Source of the DNA: Roseobacter sp.
GTDB taxonomy: Bacteria; Pseudomonadota; Alphaproteobacteria; Rhodobacterales; Rhodobacteraceae
Reading direction: 5' to 3'
Assembly (NCBI GenBank): GCA_024636425.1
Contig: JAGXHB010000029.1
Location: forward strand, 1 to 6,550
Length of the DNA stretch: 6,550 nucleotides
Under the pieces are notes generated by a model, which saw only the letters and a list, made by a program, of their open reading frames with translations, made no database searches and was not told where the DNA came from. Positions 1-4,978 of this stretch are shown here, one piece after another. Positions within the stretch are counted from its first letter, which is position 1. Each line of letters opens with the position of its first letter. The position numbers were made by a program, and so were the translations under genes.

Positions 1-927
1 ACCTTGCGCGATGATCCTTTGGTGGACGATGCGCTTGAAACCTTGGGACGGGCCAGCCGCGACCGGACAGCGATGAAAAAGGAGACGCCGCAGATGATAC
101 AGCCTGAAATTCAAGGAATGCCCGACGATGAAACCCTGGTCCGCGAGGCATGCCGGATCCTGCGCCGGTTGTGCGAAACGGGCGCAGTGCTGGCGATTGC
201 CGCCGATATGGAAAAAGCAGTCGTTGTGCGGGACGGCCCCGACGGTGCCACCACCCGCACCGGCGTGGTTGACCGTCCGGTGGCGCAGGCGATGGCCTTG
301 AAAGGGTGGATCGCAACACATGGGGCCGCACGGATCAGCCGCTATTACATCACCGCCGCGGGCCGCACGGCGCTGGAACAACTGCTGAAGAGACCCGGCC
401 CGGAGGTCCGTGGTTTCAGTGAAGCGCAGTTGCCCTTTGGCGATATGCCAGACGAGATGGAAGGCGTAACAACAGAAACGCGCAAATCGCGCTACACGTT
501 GGCGGAAAGCCCGTTGGCCGCCTTGGCGCGGCGGCGCGAGAAAGATGGAACCCCGTTTCTGACGGACAAGATGGTGCAGGCAGGAGAGCGACTGCGCGAA
601 GATTTCGAACTGTCGCAGATGGGCGAAAGGATCACGCAGGATTGGGACCGCTTTCTGGCACCGGGTGGGAATACCGGGCCATCGGTTTTTGTCGGAAGTG
701 CACCCTCGGCGGCGCGGGCGCGGGTTGCATCGGCACTGGCGGATCTGGGGCCGGGTTTGTCGGACGTGGTCCTGCGGTGCTGTTGTTATCTGGAAGGGCT
801 TGAGACGGCGGAGAAGCGGCTGGGGTGGTCGGCACGGTCCGGCAAGATCGTATTGCGGATCGCATTGATGCGCCTTCGGAAACATTACGAAGAAACATTG
901 GGCCCGGGCAGCGCGATGATCGGCTGA
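1..927 (+). CDS. DUF6456 domain protein, 5'-truncated by the window edge; probable DNA-binding regulator
   Basis: The frame is open from base 1 and stops with TGA at 925-927, so the N-terminus lies outside the window. The visible part starts T-L-R-D-D-P-L-V-D-D-A-L. In relatives known to me this segment follows an N-terminal helix-turn-helix. Residues about 45-130 resemble a winged-helix fold, rich in alternating hydrophobics and ending in R-Y-Y-I-T-A-A-G-R. The DUF6456 region spans about 168-295. It includes S-P-L-A-A-L-A-R-R-R, then R-C-C-C-Y-L-E-G-L-E with L-G-W-S-A-R-S-G-K, a helical stretch that looks like a second helix-turn-helix. No catalytic motif is visible. Family assignment is by recognition; DNA binding is inferred. 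An ATG at 94, preceded by a good ribosome-binding site, is a possible internal start. No intrinsic terminator follows the stop. Confidence 0.8.
   Translation, partial: TLRDDPLVDDALETLGRASRDRTAMKKETPQMIQPEIQGMPDDETLVREACRILRRLCETGAVLAIAADMEKAVVVRDGPDGATTRTGVVDRPVAQAMALKGWIATHGAARISRYYITAAGRTALEQLLKRPGPEVRGFSEAQLPFGDMPDEMEGVTTETRKSRYTLAESPLAALARRREKDGTPFLTDKMVQAGERLREDFELSQMGERITQDWDRFLAPGGNTGPSVFVGSAPSAARARVASALADLGPGLSDVVLRCCCYLEGLETAEKRLGWSARSGKIVLRIALMRLRKHYEETLGPGSAMIG
79..96 (+). promoter_or_regulatory. Strong Shine-Dalgarno plus in-frame ATG inside the DUF6456 gene
   Basis: AAGGAG at 79-84 lies 9 bases before an ATG at 94-96 that is in frame with the DUF6456 protein. Starting there would give a 277-residue product without the upstream segment. 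The sequence itself is clear. Whether ribosomes start here is not known, because lysine-glutamate codons (AAA AAG GAG) can produce such a motif by chance. Confidence 0.3.
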
Positions 928-1159
928 TCTGTCAGCCTTTCGCGGCCTTGATCTTAGTCAGCGTCGGTTGATTGCGCGACAGGGCCGACGCCGGGCCATG
1001 CCGGATAACCCCGATCTCTCGGGTGGGGTGGCGGTAAGGCGGTAAATTCAAAAAAGCACTGTTTTTTCGGATGCGCTGCGTCCCTCTACCACAGCCCCTT
1101 TCCTGTGGGCGCGGAACCCCTTACATAGGGAGCAACCCGAAAAGGAACGGAGCCTGATC

Positions 1160-2107
1160 ATGCGCGACCTCAAGATCCCCGAACAGCGCCACCCCGAAAA
1201 AGCCAAACGCCCGGACAATCCGCAGCCCAAGAAGCCAAGCTGGATCCGCGTCAAGGCACCGGGCGGCAAGGGCTATGCTGAAACCGCCAAGATCATGCGC
1301 GACAACAAACTGGTGACAGTCTGCGAAGAAGCGGGCTGTCCGAACGTCGGTGAGTGTTGGAGCCAAGGCCACGCCACGATGATGATCATGGGCGAGGTTT
1401 GCACCCGCGCCTGCACATTCTGCAACATCGCAACGGGCAAGCCGCCCGAAGCGCTCGATGTGTTCGAGCCGGGGAGGGTGGCCGATGCGGTCGCCAAGCT
1501 GGGGTTGAACCACGTCGTTATCACAAGCGTCGACCGTGACGATGTCGAAGACGGTGGTGCCGAACATTTCGCCCAGACCATTCGCGCCGTGCGCAAACGG
1601 TCTCCTGGCACCACGATCGAGATCCTGACGCCCGATTTTATCCGCTGCGATCCAAAGGTTCTCGAAATCGTCGTCGAGGCGCGGCCGGATGTGTTTAACC
1701 ACAATCTTGAAACAGTGCCCGGTCTATACCCCGAAGTGCGTCCCGGCGCGCGCTATTTCCATTCTTTGCGGTTGCTGCAACGCGTCAAGGAGCTGGATCC
1801 GACAATGTTTACCAAGTCTGGCATCATGGTCGGCTTGGGCGAGGATCGCCAGTCGGTCATTCAGGTCATGGAAGACATGCGCGCCGCCGACATCGATTTC
1901 CTGACCATCGGGCAATATCTGCAACCTACGCCCAAGCATCACCGCGTGGACAGATTCGTTCATCCTGACGAATTCGCCTCCTATGAAAAGGCAGCTTATG
2001 GCAAGGGTTTCCTGATGGTGTCGGCGACGCCGCTGACCCGGTCCAGCTACCATGCCGGCGACGATTTTGCCCGCCTGCGCGCGGCCCGGATGGCCAAGCT
2101 CGGCTAA
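1160..2107 (+). CDS. lipA: Lipoyl synthase (radical SAM)
   Basis: Inserts two sulfur atoms into octanoyl groups carried on lipoyl-domain proteins, such as the E2 subunits of pyruvate and 2-oxoglutarate dehydrogenase and GcvH; it acts in the cytoplasm. The 315 residues match the usual length. Cys55, Cys60 and Cys66 (C-E-E-A-G-C-P-N-V-G-E-C) form the auxiliary cluster motif that supplies sulfur. Cys81, Cys85 and Cys88 (C-T-R-A-C-T-F-C) form the CX3CX2C radical-SAM motif. The barrel carries V-D-R-D-D, F-N-H-N-L-E-T-V and G-I-M-V-G-L-G-E. R-S-S-Y-H-A at 294-299 holds the conserved serine ligand. ACGGAG at 1147-1152 sits 7 bases before the ATG and supports this start. The gene appears to be transcribed alone: a 232-base spacer precedes it and a strong terminator follows 24 bases after the stop. 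The partner octanoyltransferase lipB is not in the window. Confidence 0.97.
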   Translation: MRDLKIPEQRHPEKAKRPDNPQPKKPSWIRVKAPGGKGYAETAKIMRDNKLVTVCEEAGCPNVGECWSQGHATMMIMGEVCTRACTFCNIATGKPPEALDVFEPGRVADAVAKLGLNHVVITSVDRDDVEDGGAEHFAQTIRAVRKRSPGTTIEILTPDFIRCDPKVLEIVVEARPDVFNHNLETVPGLYPEVRPGARYFHSLRLLQRVKELDPTMFTKSGIMVGLGEDRQSVIQVMEDMRAADIDFLTIGQYLQPTPKHHRVDRFVHPDEFASYEKAAYGKGFLMVSATPLTRSSYHAGDDFARLRAARMAKLG

Positions 2108-2131
2108 TTCCTGAAACCGCGAAACAACTTG

Positions 2132-2170
2132 AAGGCGTCGTTCGAACCCAGTGTCGGACGACGCTTTTTT
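2132..2170 (+). terminator. Rho-independent terminator of lipA
   Basis: GCGTCGT at 2135-2141 pairs exactly with ACGACGC at 2158-2164. The stem extends inward through TCGA/TCGG (one G-U pair) to about 11 base pairs around an 8-base loop at 2146-2153. Six T residues follow at 2165-2170, and A residues before the stem can pair with the first of them. It begins 24 bases after the lipA stop. Confidence 0.9.
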
Positions 2171-2301
2171 CGTTCCGCACCTGTGTTTACGGAGGTTTGC
2201 GCAAGGGCAGCCGGAATAAACCGAAGGGCGGGGAGAAATCCGCTGCGCGCTTAAAACGAGATTTTAGAGAGAAATAAAGGAAGTTCGTTTTGATTCGGGC
2301 T

Positions 2302-2355
2302 TCAATATGGAACAGTCGCGAGCTTCGACTGTGATTGTTTCTCAATATTAAACAG
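2302..2355. repeat. Direct repeat, two 14-base copies 40 bases apart, flanking an inverted repeat
   Basis: TCAATATGGAACAG (2302-2315) and TCAATATTAAACAG (2342-2355) match at 12 of 14 positions, with start-to-start spacing of exactly 40 bases. Between them, ACAGTCG (2312-2318) and CGACTGT (2326-2332) form a perfect 7-base inverted repeat with a 7-base spacer; its left arm overlaps the end of the first copy. The whole array is about 180 bases upstream of the start at 2537. An operator for an unknown regulator is possible. A hairpin in a transcript is an alternative, but no T-run follows, so it is not an intrinsic terminator. Confidence 0.5.
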
Positions 2356-2439
2356 CAGATCTTTCAATGACTTGGAGCAGTCTGGCCAACTGTGGCCTAG
2401 TTGTCACGCTTTTCTCAAATCGGGCGAAAATGTGGCGGC

Positions 2440-2468
2440 TTGACCCTTAATCAGCCTCAGATTGCAAT
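2440..2468 (+). promoter_or_regulatory. Candidate sigma-70-type promoter for the first small exported-protein gene
   Basis: TTGACC at 2440-2445 matches the -35 consensus at 5 of 6 positions. After a 17-base spacer, TGCAAT at 2463-2468 matches the -10 consensus at 4 of 6. Transcription from here would give a leader of roughly 60 bases before the ATG at 2537. Such matches arise by chance and I cannot score alternatives, so this is tentative. Confidence 0.3.
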
Positions 2469-2536
2469 CGTTTTCATGACCCACGGTTAACGGTCGTGCT
2501 ATTTTCCGCCTACTGCAACTTAAGAGGAAGTTTTAT

Positions 2537-2809
2537 ATGAAAATGAAATTGATTGCTGCCGCCGTTGTTCTGTCGTCTTTCGCCGCGCCTGCACTGGCAT
2601 GGGAAGGTCAGGTCGTAGCTTGCTATGACAGCGTTTGGGTTCCCGCCCAGTACAAGACAACAAAAACACTGCACTCCGGCGCAAAAACAAAGTGGGAGCA
2701 CCGCGGCGACCAGATGGTCGAAGTGTATTATGCACCCGTCTACATCGAGAACCGCGTTCAGGTCAGCAAAGGCTACTACCTCAAGCGCAAGGCTGCTTGC
2801 CGCAACTGA
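2537..2809 (+). CDS. Small exported protein of unrecognised family (paralogue A)
   Basis: 90 residues. An N-terminal signal peptide is clear: M-K-M-K, a hydrophobic stretch, then A-L-A with probable cleavage after Ala21, giving a basic mature protein of about 69 residues for the periplasm. The mature part has only two cysteines, Cys29 near its start and Cys88 near its end, suggesting one disulfide. Motifs are C-Y-x2-V-x-V-P-A-x-Y at 29-39 and Y-A-P-V-Y at 65-69. The same layout occurs in the protein at 2966-3262. AGAGGA at 2523-2528, 8 bases before the ATG, supports the start. A strong terminator closes the gene, so it is probably monocistronic. All four threonines use ACA and lysine codons are AAA-rich, unlike the neighbouring genes. 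I do not recognise the family. The signal peptide and coding status are secure; the function is unknown. Confidence 0.85.
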   Translation: MKMKLIAAAVVLSSFAAPALAWEGQVVACYDSVWVPAQYKTTKTLHSGAKTKWEHRGDQMVEVYYAPVYIENRVQVSKGYYLKRKAACRN

Positions 2810-2833
2810 TCCGCGAGACGTCTGCCAAGAAAA

Positions 2834-2867
2834 AGAGGCGCACAACTGCTGTGCGCCTCTATTTTTT
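2834..2867 (+). terminator. Rho-independent terminator after paralogue A
   Basis: AGAGGCGCACA at 2834-2844 and TGTGCGCCTCT at 2850-2860 form a perfect 11-base-pair stem around a 5-base loop. An A and six T residues follow at 2861-2867. It starts 24 bases after the stop of the upstream gene. It should separate the two small exported-protein genes transcriptionally. Confidence 0.95.
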
Positions 2868-2965
2868 AGCGGCATCCCTCAGACCCCAAAATTGTCGTTA
2901 CCGCGCCACTTTCATGCCGCTTTGACGGGTTAGTCCTTGGAAAATCGAGCCTAGAGGACAAAACC

Positions 2966-3262
2966 ATGAACCGATTTGCTATGTCAGCTTTGGCCTTGAC
3001 GGTGCTGGCCACCGCAGTGCCAGCCCATGCCCAACAGGGCATCAACGACCCAAACGCCACACGTATCGGCTGCTACCGTCAGGTGCAGGTCCCCGCGAAA
3101 TTCAGCGTCAAGAAGATCTTGGTCAAGGAAAGCTATCGCCAATATATCAAACGGGCGAACGGACGCATTGACCTCATGGAATATCCGCCGGTTTACCGTG
3201 AGGAGAAAAAGATGATCGCCCCGCCGGAAACTGTGATGCGCGAAGTGACCTGCACGGACTAG
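2966..3262 (+). CDS. Small exported protein of unrecognised family (paralogue B)
   Basis: 98 residues with a signal peptide (M-N-R-F-A-M, hydrophobic core, A-H-A; probable cleavage after Ala22), so the mature protein of about 76 residues is probably periplasmic. It has two cysteines, Cys36 and Cys96, 60 residues apart against 59 in the protein at 2537-2809. It shares C-Y-x2-V-x-V-P-A-x-F (36-46) and Y-P-P-V-Y (73-77) with that protein. A hand alignment from Cys to Cys, with one gap, gives about 16 identities in 61 columns. AGAGGA at 2953-2958, 7 bases before the ATG, supports the start and is the same Shine-Dalgarno as its neighbour's. A terminator lies between the two, so this gene needs its own promoter; TTGACG at 2922-2927 is the only -35-like site noticed, and no good -10 goes with it. 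Its TAG overlaps the stop of the minus-strand gene in CTAG at 3259-3262. Function unknown. Confidence 0.85.
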   Translation: MNRFAMSALALTVLATAVPAHAQQGINDPNATRIGCYRQVQVPAKFSVKKILVKESYRQYIKRANGRIDLMEYPPVYREEKKMIAPPETVMREVTCTD

Positions 3263-3432
3263 AAGCGCAGCTTCAGCCGTTCACTGGTCGCCCAGTCGGG
3301 CCACATGTCGAAATGCTCAAGCCAATAGATCGCCACGGCGACCGCGATGATTCCAAAGACCAGCAGCACCCGCCGCAGCGATGGCGGATTTTGTACCCAT
3401 CGGCGCATCCGCATCAGCCACGCGATATTCAT
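3259..3432 (-). CDS. 57-residue single-pass membrane protein, coupled to hpt
   Basis: Starts M-N-I-A-W-L-M-R-M-R-R-W-V-Q-N-P-P-S and ends L-K-L-R-F. A basic N-terminal stretch (R8, R10, R11, R20, R21) precedes one hydrophobic segment, about residues 22-38 (V-L-L-V-F-G-I-I-A-V-A-V-A-I-Y-W-L), then F-D-M-W-P-D-W. By the positive-inside rule the N-terminus should be cytoplasmic. The ATG overlaps the hpt stop as ATGA (3429-3432), the usual sign of translational coupling. The stop shares CTAG with the convergent exported-protein gene. I recall similar short membrane proteins after hpt in Rhodobacteraceae, but know no function and cannot verify that here. The overlap, the membrane segment and the clean reading frame make it a credible gene despite its size. 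Confidence 0.7.
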   Translation of the reverse strand: MNIAWLMRMRRWVQNPPSLRRVLLVFGIIAVAVAIYWLEHFDMWPDWATSERLKLRF

Positions 3433-3965
3433 GTGAAACGCACCTTTCCGATATAGGGCAGGTTGCGGTTGCGCTGCGCAAAGTCGATGCCATAGCCCAC
3501 GACGAATTCGTCCGGGATCGCAAACCCGATCCAGTCGGCTTTCATGTCGACCTCGCGACGGCTGGGTTTGTCGAGCAGGGCGATCGTTTTCAGGCGCGCG
3601 GGTCCACGCGACAACAGCAGATTGCGCACATGGTGCAGGGTGTGGCCCGTGTCCACGATGTCCTCGACCACCAGCACATCCCGCCCTTCGATGGCACCGC
3701 GCAAATCCTTGAGAATCCGCACCTCGCGGCTGCTTTGCATGCCATCGCCATAGCTGGATGCCTCAAGGAAATCGACCTCGATGGGCAGGTCCAGCTCGCG
3801 CACCAGATCGGCGATGAACACGAATGACCCGCGCAGCAGGCCCACGACCGTCAGCTTGTCCGTCCCCTCGAATTCTGCCTGAATTTCACGGCACAGCGCC
3901 TCGATCCGGGCGGCGATGGATTTGGCCGAAATCATTTCGTCGATGACATAAGGACGCGTCGGCAT
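3429..3965 (-). CDS. hpt: Hypoxanthine phosphoribosyltransferase
   Basis: Purine salvage in the cytoplasm: transfers phosphoribose from PRPP to hypoxanthine, and usually guanine, giving IMP or GMP. The 178 residues match the family length. Motifs in order are G-L-L-R-G-S (42-47), A-S-S-Y-G-D-G-M (69-76) in the flexible loop, the PRPP-binding loop V-L-V-V-E-D-I-V-D-T-G-H-T-L (97-110) with the E-D acidic pair, L-D-K-P-S-R-R (131-137) with the purine-contacting lysine, and D-E-F-V-V-G-Y-G-I-D (152-161), the C-terminal purine and Mg site. The pattern strongly resembles E. coli Hpt rather than xanthine-specific enzymes. AAGG upstream of the ATG is a modest ribosome-binding site. The gene diverges from the COQ10-like gene across 67 bases and is coupled to the small membrane protein gene downstream. 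No broken motif is seen. Confidence 0.95.
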   Translation of the reverse strand: MPTRPYVIDEMISAKSIAARIEALCREIQAEFEGTDKLTVVGLLRGSFVFIADLVRELDLPIEVDFLEASSYGDGMQSSREVRILKDLRGAIEGRDVLVVEDIVDTGHTLHHVRNLLLSRGPARLKTIALLDKPSRREVDMKADWIGFAIPDEFVVGYGIDFAQRNRNLPYIGKVRFT

Positions 3966-3975
3966 GGGTTTGACC

Positions 3976-4005
3976 TTGAAAATTCGGGGAATAGGGCTTC
4001 ATAAG
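3976..4005 (+). promoter_or_regulatory. Candidate promoter of the COQ10/RatA-family gene in the 67-base divergent spacer
   Basis: TTGAAA at 3976-3981 and CATAAG at 4000-4005 (4 of 6 to TATAAT) are separated by 18 bases, and the ATG is at 4033. The spacer must also hold the hpt promoter on the other strand, for which no clear boxes were found. Tentative. Confidence 0.2.
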
Positions 4006-4032
4006 GGCTAACTTCTAGACAGACGGAAATCA

Positions 4033-4488
4033 ATGCCTACCCATTCAGAGACCCGCGAACTGCCCTATACCGCCCAGCAGATGTACGATCTGGTGGCCGA
4101 TGTGGCATCCTATCCCGAATTCCTGCCGTGGACAGCCGCCGCGCGCATCAAATCACGCGACGACAAGGGCGATCACGAAGTGATGGACGCCGATCTTGTC
4201 ATCAGCTTCAAGGTCTTTCGCGAGCGCTTTACCAGCCGCGTTGTGCTTTGGCCCGAACCAAAGAAGATCGACACCGAATATCTGGACGGACCGTTCAAAC
4301 ACATGAAATCCAACTGGCATTTCGAAGATGCGGGGGACGGGCGCTGCAAGGTGCATTTCTTCGTCGATTTCGAATTCCGGAACATGGTCCTGCAAAAGAT
4401 CATCGGCGTTGTGTTCAACGAAGCGATGCAACGCGTCGTGCGCGCCTTCGAGAAACGCGCGGCCGCACTTTACGGGCCACAGGGGTAG
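4033..4488 (+). CDS. COQ10/RatA-family SRPBCC protein, probable ubiquinone-binding chaperone
   Basis: 151 residues covering one START-like (SRPBCC) domain, the full length of the family. Seen motifs are Y-D-L-V-A-D-V-A-S-Y-P-E-F-L-P-W (18-33), L-D-G-P-F-K-H-M-K-S-N-W (84-95) and F-F-V-D-F-E-F-R-N (109-117), followed by a C-terminal amphipathic helix with F-E-K-R-A. In mitochondria the homologue Coq10 binds coenzyme Q and supports respiration. In E. coli the homologue is named RatA and was reported as a ribosome-association toxin, so databases often label it a type II toxin. Here there is no RatB/RnfH-like partner next to it, and a quinone role is more likely in an alphaproteobacterium; this is inference. 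ACGGA upstream of the ATG is a fair ribosome-binding site. The gene ends 16 bases from the end of the convergent cinA-like gene. Confidence 0.9.
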   Translation: MPTHSETRELPYTAQQMYDLVADVASYPEFLPWTAAARIKSRDDKGDHEVMDADLVISFKVFRERFTSRVVLWPEPKKIDTEYLDGPFKHMKSNWHFEDAGDGRCKVHFFVDFEFRNMVLQKIIGVVFNEAMQRVVRAFEKRAAALYGPQG

Positions 4489-4504
4489 GGTAGCTTCCGG
4501 TCTC

Positions 4505-4978
4505 TCAGGACACGGCCCCGAGCAGGAGGGACAGCGCATGATCGCGTGCCGCCAGCCGTACGTTTTCGCGGCCCAAAGCACCGAACTCCTGCGTCTGGGT
4601 GGTGATCCTACCCTCCACCGCCAATCCGAAACAGACGCGCCCTTCGGGTTTGTGCTCGGACCCGCCCGGGCCGGCGATCCCTGTGATGGACACGGCGATC
4701 TGCGCCTTTGAGCGCGCCAGCGCGCCCGCCACCATCTCGCGTGCGGTTTCTTCGGACACGGCACCATGTGCCTCAAGCGTCTGCTCGGTCACGCCCAGAA
4801 GGGACACTTTCGCGTCATTGGTATAGGTGACAAAGCCGCGGTCAAACATGGCGGACGACCCTGGCAGGTCGGTCAGCGCCGCCGCAACCATGCCGCCTGT
4901 GCAGCTTTCGGCGCAGGCGAACATGACGCCGCGCGCAATGGCGCGTTGCAGCAACTCCTCTGCATCAGAGAAAGCCAT
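4505..4978 (-). CDS. CinA C-terminal-type protein, probable NMN amidohydrolase (PncC-like)
   Basis: Probably hydrolyses nicotinamide mononucleotide to nicotinate mononucleotide and ammonia, recycling NMN released by DNA ligase back to NAD. The 157 residues correspond to the stand-alone CinA C-terminal domain; the N-terminal MoaB-like domain of full CinA is absent, as in E. coli PncC. Motifs are A-E-S-C-T-G-G (23-29) with the putative catalytic serine, F-V-T-Y-T-N-D-A-K (49-57) with the conserved lysine, and T-G-I-A-G-P-G-G (99-106), followed by K-P-E-G-R-V. Its start overlaps the end of pgpA by 14 bases, so it is the third gene of the ispDF-pgpA-cinA operon within the window. No intrinsic terminator was found after its stop. 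A competence-related role, suggested by the name cinA, is not supported by this domain alone. Confidence 0.9.
   Translation of the reverse strand: MAFSDAEELLQRAIARGVMFACAESCTGGMVAAALTDLPGSSAMFDRGFVTYTNDAKVSLLGVTEQTLEAHGAVSEETAREMVAGALARSKAQIAVSITGIAGPGGSEHKPEGRVCFGLAVEGRITTQTQEFGALGRENVRLAARDHALSLLLGAVS

Larger units (their letters stand above)
2171..2536. other. Long AT-richer spacer with repeats, no convincing gene
   Basis: This stretch separates the lipA terminator from the first small exported-protein gene. Hand counting gives about 45% G+C over 2281-2520, clearly lower than the flanking genes. No ORF of believable length with a ribosome-binding site was found on either strand. It holds an imperfect direct repeat (2302-2315 and 2342-2355), an inverted repeat (2312-2332), a short GGCCA/TGGCC hairpin (2384-2397) and a GTTAAC palindrome at 2486-2491. 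It probably contains the promoter and control region of the downstream gene. A small RNA or a decayed gene cannot be excluded by eye. Confidence 0.6.

Noticed and set aside
961..991. Inverted repeat GCGTCGG/CCGACGC after the DUF6456 gene as a terminator
   Set aside because: The 17-base loop is long and no T-run follows, so it does not meet the pattern of an intrinsic terminator.
1121..1702. 193-codon open frame on the minus strand across lipA
   Set aside because: It lies opposite the unmistakable lipA gene and shows no family motif; long antisense frames are common in GC-rich coding DNA.
2135..2164. TTCGAACCC in the lipA terminator resembling a tRNA T-arm
   Set aside because: No acceptor, D or anticodon arms can be formed around it; the hairpin with six T residues explains the sequence.
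2290..2334. 14-codon TTG-start frame preceded by AAAGGAAG, a possible leader peptide
   Set aside because: Rare start codon, no run of regulatory codons and no attenuator with a T-run after it; chance is the simpler reading.
2922..2950. TTGACG as the -35 box of the promoter of the second exported-protein gene
   Set aside because: At spacings of 15 to 19 bases the downstream hexamers do not resemble a -10 box.
4033..4488. Toxin of a toxin-antitoxin system (RatA label)
   Set aside because: No antitoxin-like partner is adjacent, and the family in alphaproteobacteria is better explained as COQ10-type quinone-binding proteins.
4153..4776. 207-codon minus-strand frame across the COQ10-like and cinA-like genes
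   Set aside because: It spans two genes with clear family motifs in other frames and has no recognisable domain or ribosome-binding site.
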